From Brevibacillus sp051967035 (GTDB taxonomy: Bacteria > Bacillota > Bacilli > Brevibacillales > Brevibacillaceae), in contig NZ_JBQCKK010000006.1 in assembly GCF_051967035.1 (NCBI RefSeq), positions 1 to 64,000 of the forward strand: a stretch of 64,000 nt of DNA, given 5' to 3'. Shown here piece by piece: positions 7,339 to 15,746 of the stretch (its first letter is position 1; the number at the start of each line of letters is the position of its first letter). The position numbers and the translations under genes were made by a program. The notes beneath the pieces are model-generated. The model saw only the letters and a list, made by a program, of their open reading frames with translations. It was not told where the DNA came from and did not search any database.

Positions 7339-8397
7339 TCAATCGAGGTCAAATGTTGGCTCTTCCTCTTGCTCCGGATCGAGCACCGGCTCTGCTTCTG
7401 GAACCGAACCAGGGTTGAGGCTGAAGTACTCGCGAACTTTTGCCTCAATCTGCGCTGCAATATGCGGGTTTTCTTTGAGGAAGATTTTCGAGTTTTCCCG
7501 TCCTTGGCCGAGGCGCTCTTCGTTGAAGGAGTACCACGCACCGCTTTTTTGCACGACGTCGATTTCGGAACCGATATCGAGAATGCTGCCCTCTTTGGAG
7601 ATCCCTTCCCCGTACATGATATCCACTTCCGCGACCTTGAACGGTGGTGCTACTTTGTTTTTCACGACTTTGATCTTGGTCTTGCTGCCCATGATGTCGT
7701 TGCCGACTTTGATCGCTTCGGCTTTGCGGACATCCAGACGCACGCTCGCGTAAAATTTCAAAGCGCGTCCACCAGGCGTCGTTTCCGGGTTGCCGAACAT
7801 CACGCCTACTTTTTCGCGCAGTTGGTTGATGAAGATGGCGATCGTCTTGGACTTGTTGATCGCACCGGACAGCTTGCGCAGAGCTTGCGACATGAGGCGG
7901 GCTTGCAAGCCTACGTGGGAATCTCCCATTTCGCCCTCAATCTCGGCTTTGGGAACGAGCGCCGCTACCGAGTCCACGACAATGATATCGACTGCACCGG
8001 AGCGCACCAGCGCCTCGGCAATTTCCAATGCTTGCTCCCCTGTATCCGGCTGGGAGAGCAGCAGTTCATCAATATTCACGCCCAGCTTGGATGCATAGAC
8101 AGGGTCCAGCGCGTGCTCGGCATCGATGAAGGCTGCTTGTCCGCCTTGTCTTTGCACTTCTGCGATGGCATGCAGAGCTACGGTTGTTTTACCGGATGAC
8201 TCCGGACCATAGATCTCGACGATCCGACCGCGCGGGAATCCACCTACCCCCAATGCGATATCCAACGCTAACGCACCACTGGAAACGGTAGAAATCTGAA
8301 CGTTGGACACTTCCCCCAACTTCATGATGGAGCCTTTTCCAAATTGCTTTTCTATTTGACGCAATGCACTTTCCAAAGCTGCGCGACGATCTGACAA
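7339..8397 (-). CDS. recA: recombinase RecA
   Basis: RecA is the strand-exchange recombinase and SOS co-protease. Walker A GPESSGKT lies at residues 64-71, Walker B IIVVDSVAAL around 140, and the L2/DNA-binding region with NQLREKVGV is intact. I place the start at the TTG of 8397 (352 residues), not the GTG at 8406. It gives the family N-terminus MSDRRAALESALRQIEKQFG, and AAAGGG is then about 11 nt away, whereas the GTG would almost abut the Shine-Dalgarno. The acidic tail is rich in Glu. A promoter with a LexA box lies upstream (8444-8497). Confidence 0.98.
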   Translation of the reverse strand: MSDRRAALESALRQIEKQFGKGSIMKLGEVSNVQISTVSSGALALDIALGVGGFPRGRIVEIYGPESSGKTTVALHAIAEVQRQGGQAAFIDAEHALDPVYASKLGVNIDELLLSQPDTGEQALEIAEALVRSGAVDIIVVDSVAALVPKAEIEGEMGDSHVGLQARLMSQALRKLSGAINKSKTIAIFINQLREKVGVMFGNPETTPGGRALKFYASVRLDVRKAEAIKVGNDIMGSKTKIKVVKNKVAPPFKVAEVDIMYGEGISKEGSILDIGSEIDVVQKSGAWYSFNEERLGQGRENSKIFLKENPHIAAQIEAKVREYFSLNPGSVPEAEPVLDPEQEEEPTFDLD

Positions 8398-8443
8398 ATG
8401 GTACACACCCTTTCACTTTTCGCATCTCTTTTTGCTTGTCTTC

Positions 8444-8473
8444 ATCATACATCGAGATAGAACCGTTTGCCAA
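8444..8473 (-). promoter_or_regulatory. sigma-A promoter of recA
   Basis: TTGGCA, an 18-bp spacer and TATGAT read toward recA, with the -10 about 47 bases before the TTG start codon. The LexA box lies immediately upstream of the -35. Confidence 0.75.
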
Positions 8474-8483
8474 GCATTTTTTA

Positions 8484-8497
8484 CGAACAAATATTCG
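8484..8497 (-). promoter_or_regulatory. LexA (SOS) operator of recA
   Basis: CGAATATTTGTTCG matches the Gram-positive LexA box CGAAC-N4-GTTCG at 9 of 10 defined positions. It lies 11 bp upstream of the recA -35, a typical place for SOS control of recA. Confidence 0.85.
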
Positions 8498-8501
8498 CAT
8501 T

Positions 8502-8543
8502 GAAAAACAGCCATTTCCTGGAGACTTCCAGCGAAATGGCTGT
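8502..8543 (-). terminator. helicase operon terminator
   Basis: ACAGCCATTTC pairs with GAAATGGCTGT, with an inner CTGGA/TCCAG stem, followed by TTTTTC. It ends the rimO-pgsA-cinA-helicase region just before the recA promoter. Confidence 0.88.
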
Positions 8544-8572
8544 CTGTTTTTCACCTGAAAATGAGAAGCGGC

Positions 8573-10162
8573 TTAGGAGCGCTTCGCACCGCGCGGTTTT
8601 GCCGGCTCCAGGTTGATGCGCTTGCCGTTGATCCGGGTTTGACGGAGCGATTCATAAACGAACGCCGCCACTTCCTCCGGCACTTCCACAAACGTGAAGT
8701 TTTCGAAAATGTCGATGCGGCCCACCGCTTTGCCCGGGATGCCTACAGACTCGGAAATCTCGCGAACGAGGTCCTGCGGCTTGATGTTCGCATTGCGGCC
8801 TACGTTCAGGAAGAAACGCACCATGCCTTTTGCAGCACCCGTTTCTCCGAAGTTGTACGCTTCTGTCTCCTGCACATGGCCCGCTTCGGTATGGAATGCC
8901 AGGTGCAGCGCCGCAGCGGCCACCTTCTCAGCCGGATACTGACCCACGAGCGCTTCCGCTACCTTTTGGTACATATCCGCGATCGCATCGCTTTCCAACA
9001 GGCTGGTCAGTTGCTCGCGAAGCTGCTCCTGCTTGCGCTCAGCCACTTCCTCCAGCGACGGAACGTTGCGGGACAGCACTTGTGCTTTGGTCTGCTTCTG
9101 GATAAACATCATCTGTCTGACTTCACGCGGAGTCACCAGCGTCATGGCGATTCCCTTGCGTCCGGCCCGGCCTGTACGTCCGATCCGGTGCACGTAGCTC
9201 TCCGAGTCTTGCGGAATGTCGTAGTTGATGACGTGGGACACGTTGCCTACGTCGATCCCGCGCGCCGCTACGTCGGTGGCGATCAAAAACTCGATGGAAC
9301 CTTCGCGGAAAGCGTTCATGACTTTGTCGCGCTGCGCTTGGGAAAGGTCTCCGTGCAAGCCGTCCGCCAAATACCCGCGGGATTGCAGCACTTCGGTCAG
9401 CTCATCCACCCCGCGCTTGGTGCGGCAAAAGATGATGCCAAGCTCCACATCCTCGCTGTCGATAATGCGGCACAGGCTCTCTACTTTGTTTCGGTCAAAC
9501 ACTTTGTAATACACCTGTTCGATCAATGGCGCTGTCACTTCCTCGCGGCTGACCGCGATCGTTTGCGGCTGCTTCATGTAGCGGGTAGCCAGGCGCTTGA
9601 TTTCAGGCGGCATGGTGGCGGAGAAGAGCAGAGTCTGACGCTCTTCCGGCATATGGGTGATGATCGTTTCGATATCTTCGATGAAGCCCATGTCCAGCAT
9701 TTCGTCCGCTTCATCCAGAACGAGCGTATGTACATGATCCAGCTTCAATGTTTTGCGGCGCAGGTGGTCCATGACGCGGCCAGGCGTCCCCACGACGATC
9801 TGTACGCCTTGGCGCAGAGCGCGAATTTGATGGCCGATTGATTGACCGCCGTAGATCGGCAGCGTGCGTACCTTGTTGTATTTGGAAATGCGCAGCAGCT
9901 CTCCCGCAACCTGGATGGCAAGCTCGCGCGTCGGAGTCAGCACGATGGCTTGTACCCGGTTGGCCGGAGTAATTTTCTCCACGAGCGGAATCCCGAAGGC
10001 CGCAGTTTTCCCGGTTCCGGTTTGTGCCTGACCGATCAGGTCTCCCCCTTCCAGCACTTTCGGGATGCAAGCAGCCTGAATCGGCGATGGCTCTTCGAAG
10101 CCCATGTCGTGAATCGCTTGCAAAATGGATTTATGTAAAGGAAAATCAGAAAACATCATCAT
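8573..10162 (-). CDS. CshA-like DEAD-box RNA helicase
   Basis: This 529-residue ATP-dependent RNA helicase probably acts in ribosome assembly or mRNA turnover. All helicase motifs are present: Q motif with GFEEPSPIQ (about residue 21), AQTGTGKT (46-53), PTRELAIQ, TPGR, DEAD (about 150), SAT, a YVHRIGRTGRAG motif VI and ATDVAARGID. The C-terminal region (about 430-510) contains an RRM-like DbpA/CsdA-type domain with FFLNVGRNANIKP. The core resembles B. subtilis CshA. The start was set at the first of three tandem ATGs at 10162: AAAGGTG lies 8 nt upstream and the longer frame would overlap cinA. Confidence 0.93.
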   Translation of the reverse strand: MMMFSDFPLHKSILQAIHDMGFEEPSPIQAACIPKVLEGGDLIGQAQTGTGKTAAFGIPLVEKITPANRVQAIVLTPTRELAIQVAGELLRISKYNKVRTLPIYGGQSIGHQIRALRQGVQIVVGTPGRVMDHLRRKTLKLDHVHTLVLDEADEMLDMGFIEDIETIITHMPEERQTLLFSATMPPEIKRLATRYMKQPQTIAVSREEVTAPLIEQVYYKVFDRNKVESLCRIIDSEDVELGIIFCRTKRGVDELTEVLQSRGYLADGLHGDLSQAQRDKVMNAFREGSIEFLIATDVAARGIDVGNVSHVINYDIPQDSESYVHRIGRTGRAGRKGIAMTLVTPREVRQMMFIQKQTKAQVLSRNVPSLEEVAERKQEQLREQLTSLLESDAIADMYQKVAEALVGQYPAEKVAAAALHLAFHTEAGHVQETEAYNFGETGAAKGMVRFFLNVGRNANIKPQDLVREISESVGIPGKAVGRIDIFENFTFVEVPEEVAAFVYESLRQTRINGKRINLEPAKPRGAKRS

Positions 10163-10169
10163 GAAAACG

Positions 10170-11423
10170 TCACCTTTCTTTTTGCATTTGCAGCGCGTAA
10201 AATAGCGCAAATTTGGCGGCACGCCCCACAATCGCCTGCCGTCTGCCAGCCAGGCGCAATTCTTTTACCACGGTGGGCATCCCTTCTCCCGCAATTCCCA
10301 CGTAGACAAGGCCAACAGGCTTGCCCTCCGAAGGATCGGGGCCAGCCACACCCGTCACGGACACACCGTATGTGGCTCCCAGCTTCGCCCGCACATTCTC
10401 TGCAAGCAGCTGCGCGGTTTGCCGGCTGACCGCGCCGTCCGTATGCAAAACCTCTTCCGGCACGTCAAGCAACTGGTTTTTCACATCGTTTGTGTAGCAG
10501 ACTACGCCTCCTTGAAAAACAGACGAGCTGCCGGGAACAGACGTAATCAACGAAGCGACCGTGCCGCCTGTACAGCTCTCCGCACATGCGATCGTCTCGT
10601 TTCGCTTTTTCAGCTCGCTCACCAATACAGCGTGCAGGGACGAATCCTCTCCCATCCCGTACACATACTCGCCAACACGCTTGCGAATCTCTTCTTCCAC
10701 CGGCAAAATCAACGCTTCTGCTGCTTCTGCCGTAGCCGCTCTCGCCGTGAGCCTGAGCGTCACTTCAAACTCCTTGGCGTACGGTGCGATCGTCGGGTTG
10801 TCCTGCTGTTCGATCAAATCCAGCAGCCGCTCCTCCAGAGCCGATTCCCCGATGCCGTAGAAGCGCAGCACATGGGAATGAAAGACTTGCTTCTCCGGCA
10901 ACAGGCCCGTCAAGTACGGCATCACATAGCGCTCCACCATCGGGTACAGCTCGCTCGGCGGTCCGGGAAGCAACACGAACGTACAACTGTCATGACGGAT
11001 CGCCATTCCGGGCGCCATCCCGAAGTCGTTGGAGAAGACATGGCTGCCGGAGAGCACCAGCGCCTGCTTCCGATTGTTCTCCGTCATGACAATCCCACGT
11101 TGCAAAAAGAATTGTTCGATTCTCTCCATCGCTTCCTGGTTCGTTTCCAGCCCGACGCCCACGTACGCTGCCACCGTTTCTTTGGTCAAATCATCCTGCG
11201 TCGGTCCAAGCCCCCCTGTCAAAATGACGAGATCGGATCGGCCGGATGCGAGCGCAATGACCTGCCGCAATCGCTCTGGGTTATCTCCCACAACCGTATG
11301 GAAATAGACTCCCACGCCAATTTCCGCCAGCTTCTGCGAGAGAAACTGGGCATTTGTGTTGGCAATTTGGCCCAGCAAAAGCTCGGTACCTACTGCGATA
11401 ATCTCCGCTCTCATTTTCCTCAT
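10170..11423 (-). CDS. cinA: CinA-family protein (competence/damage-inducible)
   Basis: 417 residues. The N-terminal two thirds is a molybdopterin-binding-like (MoCF) domain, with GTELLLGQIANTNAQFL near the start and TGGLGPTQDDLTKE around residue 68. The C-terminal domain has the AESCTGG motif (about 285) of the NMN/pyrazinamide deamidase-type CinA domain. The family works in pyridine-nucleotide salvage and is linked to competence with recA in several Firmicutes. Its position between pgsA and recA is conserved. Two ATGs (11423, 11414) are possible starts. The stop is 8 bases before the helicase start. Confidence 0.94.
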   Translation of the reverse strand: MRKMRAEIIAVGTELLLGQIANTNAQFLSQKLAEIGVGVYFHTVVGDNPERLRQVIALASGRSDLVILTGGLGPTQDDLTKETVAAYVGVGLETNQEAMERIEQFFLQRGIVMTENNRKQALVLSGSHVFSNDFGMAPGMAIRHDSCTFVLLPGPPSELYPMVERYVMPYLTGLLPEKQVFHSHVLRFYGIGESALEERLLDLIEQQDNPTIAPYAKEFEVTLRLTARAATAEAAEALILPVEEEIRKRVGEYVYGMGEDSSLHAVLVSELKKRNETIACAESCTGGTVASLITSVPGSSSVFQGGVVCYTNDVKNQLLDVPEEVLHTDGAVSRQTAQLLAENVRAKLGATYGVSVTGVAGPDPSEGKPVGLVYVGIAGEGMPTVVKELRLAGRRQAIVGRAAKFALFYALQMQKER

Positions 11424-11437
11424 CCATTCTCTTTGAG

Positions 11438-11496
11438 AGTAGAAAAGCCTCTAACCAAACAGTTTATCACCGATAGTCGCTCCCGAGAAGAGGCTT
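11438..11496 (-). repeat. long-range stem in the cinA leader
   Basis: AAGCCTCT and AGAGGCTT (8 bp, perfect) are separated by about 40 nt within the 100-bp pgsA-cinA gap; the distal arm is followed by TTC only. It directly follows the pgsA terminator and ends about 20 nt before the cinA start, so it could affect cinA translation. Confidence 0.4.
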
Positions 11497-11499
11497 GTG

Positions 11500-11535
11500 A
11501 AAAAAGAGACCAATACCCGCCATTACGAGTATTGG
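11500..11535 (-). terminator. pgsA terminator overlapping the stop codon
   Basis: CCAATACTCG and CGGGTATTGG form a 10-bp stem (one G-U pair) with the pgsA TAA in the loop, then TCTCTTTTTTC. Confidence 0.85.
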
Positions 11536-12098
11536 ATGACGTTTCGATTCTTCGCAAAGTAGTCGTACCCGGAATAAAGCGTGATGACAACCATGGCCCA
11601 CGTGGCCACCTCGTCAAACGGAATCCCGAAAAATTCAAAGGGAAAGTTGCGGATCATGACAGCGGTAATCGCCACAATCTGAACCCATGTCTTCAGTTTA
11701 CCCAATGCGCTGGCAGCAATTACCTGTCCTTCTGCCGCAGCAACCAGGCGCAAACCTGTTACGGCAAATTCCCTGCTGATGATGACAATCGCGATCCACG
11801 CTTCGAGACGCTGCATCTCCACGAGGGAAATCAGCGCTGCCGAGATCAGCAACTTGTCTGCAAGCGGGTCCAGAAATTTCCCCAGATTCGTCACGATCTT
11901 GCGTTTGCGAGCGATGTAACCGTCGAGTCCGTCCGTACTGGCTGCTAGGATAAACACCAAAGCCGCAATCAGCTCGTTATACGTCATCGTCAGGCTGCCA
12001 ATGGAAAATGTCCCGATGTTGTAACGCACCAGCAGAAAAAACATGACTACCGGCACCAGGAAAATCCTGGCGAGGGTGATGCGGTTGGCGAGATTCAC
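11523..12098 (-). CDS. pgsA: CDP-diacylglycerol--glycerol-3-phosphate 3-phosphatidyltransferase
   Basis: PgsA commits CDP-diacylglycerol to phosphatidylglycerol phosphate, the precursor of PG and cardiolipin, in the membrane. At 191 residues it has several hydrophobic helices and the CDP-alcohol phosphotransferase signature DG-x2-AR-x8-G-x3-D-x3-D (DGYIARKRK...GKFLDPLAD, about residues 60-85). The start is GTG, immediately after the rimO stop codon with no intervening base, so translation is probably coupled. The rimO-pgsA-cinA order resembles B. subtilis ymfM-pgsA-cinA-recA with rimO added. A terminator overlaps the end of the gene. Confidence 0.96.
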   Translation of the reverse strand: MNLANRITLARIFLVPVVMFFLLVRYNIGTFSIGSLTMTYNELIAALVFILAASTDGLDGYIARKRKIVTNLGKFLDPLADKLLISAALISLVEMQRLEAWIAIVIISREFAVTGLRLVAAAEGQVIAASALGKLKTWVQIVAITAVMIRNFPFEFFGIPFDEVATWAMVVITLYSGYDYFAKNRNVIQYS

Positions 12099-13445
12099 CT
12101 AGACTACCTCCCCGGCCAAATCGTATTCATAGGAGTGTGTGATCTTGACTTTTACGATAGAGCCTAATTTGCCTTTGAACCCCGATACGAATACCTCCCC
12201 GTCAATTTCCGGGGCGTCGTATTGCGTCCGGCCTACATAAATATCGTTGCGTCCCTCGTAGCGTTCAATGAGAACGTCCAGCACCTGGCCGACGAAGCGG
12301 CCGTTGCGATCCCCCGCAACCTCGCGCTGAATTTCCATCAGCATGTTCGCGCGCTTTTCCTTGACTGCTTCGTCAACATGATGCGGCAAACGGGAAGCAG
12401 GAGTGTCTTCCTCATTGGAATACGTAAACACGCCCAGTCGGTCGAAGCGAATGTCCTTCACAAACTCGCAAAGACGCTCGAAGTCTTCTTCGGTCTCTCC
12501 GGGGAAGCCTACGATCAGCGAAGTACGGAGCGCTACATCCGGCACCTGCGCCCGGATTTTCGCCACAAGCTCGCGAATATCCGTTTGTCGGCCCGGACGG
12601 CGCATTTTTTTGAGGATATGGTCTTCCGAGTGTTGCAGCGGCATGTCGACGTATTTGCACACTTTTGGATTGGTCGCAAACGTGTGGATCAACTCGTCTG
12701 TAAAAAAGCCCGGATAGGCGTAGTGGAGACGAATCCACTCGATTCCATCCACTTCCGCCAGACGGTTCAACAGCTCTGGCAACATCAGCTTTCCATCGTA
12801 AATGTCTGTACCGTAGTTCGTGGAATCCTGAGCGATCAGACTCACTTCCACAATCCCCTGTGCAGCCAGATGGCGCGCCTCTTCGACAATGGATTCCATC
12901 GTCCGGCTGCGGAAGCCACCGCGCATCAGGGGAATACTACAGAAGGTACAGGCATTGTCACAGCCCTCGGCAATTTTAATGTATGCAGAGTACGTGCCTT
13001 TCTTCACCTTCCGCTTTACGACATCTTCGTACGTAAAGATCGGGTTGCCCACAAAAATCGGACGTTTGCCCTCCAGCGATTCCTCGATAATCTCCGTAAT
13101 CGACATAAAATCGCCTGTTCCGACAATGCCGTCCACTTCGGGAATCTCGTTCAAGATATCCTCTTTGTAGCGTTGCGTGAGACAGCCTGCCACCACAAGC
13201 GATTTCAGCTTGCCGGTTTCCTTCAATTCGCCCATTTCCAGAATCTTGTTGACAGATTCCTCTTTGGCCGCATCGATGAAACCACAGGTATTGACGATGA
13301 CCACGGTTGCTTCTTCCGGATTGTCAACCAGTTCATAGCCTTTTTCATCTATCAGATGAGCCATCATGTCCGAATCGACGAGATTCTTTTCACAGCCCAG
13401 CGTAACAATCGCTACTTTTTCTCGCGTACCTACCTTCTCTGCCAT
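12099..13445 (-). CDS. rimO: ribosomal protein S12 methylthiotransferase RimO
   Basis: RimO is a radical-SAM enzyme that adds a methylthio group to Asp88 of ribosomal protein S12. In its 448 residues: an N-terminal UPF0004 domain with TLGCEKNLVDSD (about residue 15), a radical-SAM cluster motif CDNACTFCSIP (about 162; CxxxCxxC), and a C-terminal TRAM domain (about 380-448). RimO rather than MiaB is chosen because of the GCEKN and RSR-type signatures and total length. GGAGGAAAAAGG precedes the ATG. It has a strong promoter of its own (13491-13520) and abuts pgsA. Confidence 0.93.
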   Translation of the reverse strand: MAEKVGTREKVAIVTLGCEKNLVDSDMMAHLIDEKGYELVDNPEEATVVIVNTCGFIDAAKEESVNKILEMGELKETGKLKSLVVAGCLTQRYKEDILNEIPEVDGIVGTGDFMSITEIIEESLEGKRPIFVGNPIFTYEDVVKRKVKKGTYSAYIKIAEGCDNACTFCSIPLMRGGFRSRTMESIVEEARHLAAQGIVEVSLIAQDSTNYGTDIYDGKLMLPELLNRLAEVDGIEWIRLHYAYPGFFTDELIHTFATNPKVCKYVDMPLQHSEDHILKKMRRPGRQTDIRELVAKIRAQVPDVALRTSLIVGFPGETEEDFERLCEFVKDIRFDRLGVFTYSNEEDTPASRLPHHVDEAVKEKRANMLMEIQREVAGDRNGRFVGQVLDVLIERYEGRNDIYVGRTQYDAPEIDGEVFVSGFKGKLGSIVKVKITHSYEYDLAGEVV

Positions 13446-13490
13446 CCTTTTTCCTCCAATTGGTCACACCAGCCCATATTACACCTATCC

Positions 13491-13520
13491 AGTATAATAT
13501 AAGCCTAAAGGAAGTGTCAA
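13491..13520 (-). promoter_or_regulatory. sigma-A promoter of rimO-pgsA
   Basis: TTGACA (perfect), an 18-bp spacer and TATACT read toward rimO, about 45 bases before its ATG. It begins right after the rodZ-like gene's hairpin. Confidence 0.8.
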
Positions 13521-13538
13521 AAGAGACGAAAGTACGAA

Positions 13539-13559
13539 AGGCAAGCATGATGCTTGCCT
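13539..13559 (-). terminator. hairpin at the end of the rodZ-like gene
   Basis: AGGCAAGCA, TCA loop and TGCTTGCCT form a perfect 9-bp stem that includes the last bases of the TAG stop codon. The T-tract is interrupted (TTTCGTACTTTC), so termination may be partial. Confidence 0.7.
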
Positions 13560-14463
13560 ACTGCGCTGCTGCTTCTTTCATTTTGATGGTGATGTTCGAC
13601 GGCATAAACTTCATCTTGGACGTATCGACCACCGCTCCGTTGACCGTCAATTCGACAACGGTCGGCTTTCCGAGACGCACATACGCCGATTTCCCCAATT
13701 CAATCGTGATTTCTTCTTTTGCGCCCTTGCGCAGTTCGCCTTCCTCGACGTACTTCTTGCCTTTTCCTTCCGATACCCCGAACCAGCTTCTGTCTTCCTT
13801 CACTTTCAGATGAACCGTCATTTTTTCTCCACCCTGCAGAGAGTAATTGTACATGGAACCTTGCTGCGATTCGAACGTGATTGTCGCCTGAGAAGTGCCC
13901 TCACCAGGCTCGGGTGTCGTCGTTCCCGGCTCAGGGGGAGGCGTGACAGTAGATGGCGGTTTCGGCTGCTGCGCGATCGGCGAGGTGGAAACCCCTCCAC
14001 CGTTGTCCGGAGTGACGATTTCCGCTCCAGGAGTGACGGTTCCGCTCGGTACAGGCTGCGTGAAGGTATTACCGTCGTGATTTACCGCTGCGATGTAAAT
14101 AACGCCGATAATCAAGGCAATGAAGAGCACCAGTAAGGTTTTGGTGACCCATCGTCCCGCCTGCAGCGGATTATTCGCGGATGCCACTCTCCTGCGACGC
14201 AGTCTTTCCGCTTGCTCCGTAGGTGGCTGGGCTGGCAAATCGGCCTGAAAATGCGTCAGGATGTGATTCGGGTCGAGACCGACGGCTTCCGCGTAACTTT
14301 TTATGAACGCACGCGCGTAAAAGTGGCCAGGAAGTACATGAAAATGACCTCTTTCAATGGCTTCCAAATATCGCCGCTGTATCTTGGTGATTCGTTGGAT
14401 GTCGTCGAGCGTGATTCCTTTTTCTTCGCGGGCCCTTTGCAGGACTTGACCTAGCTCAGACAC
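13558..14463 (-). CDS. RodZ-like membrane protein (YmfM type)
   Basis: This protein of 301 residues is likely part of the MreB-linked cell-shape machinery. An N-terminal Cro/CI-type helix-turn-helix domain (about residues 1-70; begins SELGQVLQRAREEKGITLDD) is followed by an Arg-rich stretch, one membrane helix (about 105-125), a Pro/Thr-rich linker and a beta-rich C-terminal DUF4115 domain. The start is taken as the GTG at 14463, since GGAGG lies 7 nt upstream; a longer frame starting at 14484 would overlap the previous stop as ATGA but lacks a good Shine-Dalgarno. It belongs to an operon with the DUF3388 gene. Confidence 0.9.
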   Translation of the reverse strand: MSELGQVLQRAREEKGITLDDIQRITKIQRRYLEAIERGHFHVLPGHFYARAFIKSYAEAVGLDPNHILTHFQADLPAQPPTEQAERLRRRRVASANNPLQAGRWVTKTLLVLFIALIIGVIYIAAVNHDGNTFTQPVPSGTVTPGAEIVTPDNGGGVSTSPIAQQPKPPSTVTPPPEPGTTTPEPGEGTSQATITFESQQGSMYNYSLQGGEKMTVHLKVKEDRSWFGVSEGKGKKYVEEGELRKGAKEEITIELGKSAYVRLGKPTVVELTVNGAVVDTSKMKFMPSNITIKMKEAAAQ

Positions 14464-14480
14464 AGCTGCCCCTCCTTCAT

Positions 14481-15266
14481 TCATGTCATGTCAAAATTAT
14501 CAAAGCCGCGATTGTTGATCAGCTCGTATGTAATCTCCTCATCTGGATGGTGGCGAAGTTCAATAATGTAGTGGAAATCAGACATTTCGTACTCCGACTC
14601 CCGCACAAAAATATCCGGATGCTCAATGATTTTCGCGGCAGGAAAGTTCATAATCTCCCGAAGCAGGGTGTAATGCTTCTCTGTCGATCGCAGCGTTGAA
14701 ACAATCCCATCTATCAAATATACATGATCAGGAGACATTTCATCAATGGCTAAGGAGCTACGAACCGTTTGCCGCAACAAGGTCGAGGAAATGAACGTCC
14801 AGCGCTTGTTCGCCGAAACACTGGCGGCAATCATCGATTCCGTCTTCCCTACCCGCGGCATTCCCCGGATGCCGATTAACTGATGGCCCTCTTTTTTCAA
14901 AATCTCGGCCATGAAGTCTACCAGAAGGCCCAGCTCGTCACGGACGAAGCGGAACGTTTTTTTGTCCTCGCTGTCGCGCTCGATGTACCGGCCATGCCGA
15001 ACGGCAAGACGGTCGAGCATGGTCGGAGGACGCAGCCTCGTTATGGTTATGTTGTCCATTTTTTGCACAACGTTGCGCAAAACCTCCATCTTTTCATCGT
15101 CGTCCGTCAAAAGCAGCATGCCGCGCCGCATCGTATCCACGCCGTTGATCGTCACGATATTGATGTTCAACATCCCCAGAATAGAAGACACGTCCCCCAA
15201 CAAACCCGGACGGTTGCGGGCAATTTCGTACTCCATGTACCATTCTTTTTTCGCGTCCATATCCAA
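14481..15266 (-). CDS. DUF3388 protein (YmfK type) with ACT-like and P-loop regions
   Basis: The biological function of this 261-residue protein is unknown. The N-terminal 75 residues look ACT-like (RPGLLGDVSSILGMLNINI), as in small-molecule-binding regulators. A classic Walker A motif GMPRVGKT lies near residue 135, and a hydrophobic run ending in Asp (HVYLIDG, about 183) could be Walker B, so the protein probably binds a nucleotide. Orthologues sit at the same place in Bacillus (ymfK, next to ymfJ and ymfM). It has its own extended -10 promoter. The stop is adjacent to the rodZ-like start. Confidence 0.85.
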   Translation of the reverse strand: MDMDAKKEWYMEYEIARNRPGLLGDVSSILGMLNINIVTINGVDTMRRGMLLLTDDDEKMEVLRNVVQKMDNITITRLRPPTMLDRLAVRHGRYIERDSEDKKTFRFVRDELGLLVDFMAEILKKEGHQLIGIRGMPRVGKTESMIAASVSANKRWTFISSTLLRQTVRSSLAIDEMSPDHVYLIDGIVSTLRSTEKHYTLLREIMNFPAAKIIEHPDIFVRESEYEMSDFHYIIELRHHPDEEITYELINNRGFDNFDMT

Positions 15267-15299
15267 TCCTCTCCGCCACCCAAAATGATCTTCTTCTGT

Positions 15300-15327
15300 A
15301 GTATATCACGTTCGTATCATTCGACAA
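15300..15327 (-). promoter_or_regulatory. extended -10 promoter, DUF3388-rodZ unit
   Basis: TTGTCG, a 16-bp spacer and TATACT preceded by TGA (extended -10) lie between the upstream terminator and the DUF3388 gene, about 35 bases before its start. Confidence 0.72.
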
Positions 15328-15331
15328 ACGC

Positions 15332-15362
15332 GAAAAGAAAAATCCCCATGAATAGGGGATTT
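15332..15362 (-). terminator. terminator of the ymfF-ymfJ unit
   Basis: AAATCCCC, a TATTCAT loop and GGGGATTT are followed by TTCTTTTC, just after the DUF3243 stop codon. Confidence 0.85.
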
Positions 15363-15368
15363 CAACGT

Positions 15369-15638
15369 TTAGTTGCCACGATTGACATTATCGGAATTTT
15401 GAACGAGCTTCACCATGAGGGAAGCCAGTGCTTGTTGCTGCTGCTGATCGCCCGCGTCCCAAAGCTGCTTCAACAGGCGCTCCTGGTCATTTTTCGGGTC
15501 GACCTGCTCTGCCAGATAGCCACCAATCTGGTACGCTACGTTTTCCAGTGTCTGGCTTTCCATACCAGCCTGTTTCGCCTGTTCTACTCGCTCTCCGAGA
15601 AACTCTTTCCAGTCGCGAAAGTTGTCCAAAATCGACAT
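15369..15638 (-). CDS. DUF3243 protein (YmfJ type)
   Basis: This small helical protein of 89 residues has unknown function. It starts MSILDNFRDWKEFLGERV and contains a Gln-rich stretch near DQQQQQALAS (about residue 68). The start at 15638 is supported by GGAGGG about 9 nt upstream; an earlier ATG in the same frame has no Shine-Dalgarno. Homologues in Bacillus (ymfJ) also sit between ymfI and ymfK. The gap to ymfI is about 110 bp, and a terminator follows at once. Confidence 0.85.
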   Translation of the reverse strand: MSILDNFRDWKEFLGERVEQAKQAGMESQTLENVAYQIGGYLAEQVDPKNDQERLLKQLWDAGDQQQQQALASLMVKLVQNSDNVNRGN

Positions 15639-15746
15639 TAGGGAATTCCCTCCTTTTTTTCGTTGCGGCAGCGGTCTTCTACCGCCCACACAAGAGGTAG
15701 ACTTCCACCATTTGTCGGAAATTATTCACGAGCGCGTGAACGGCTC

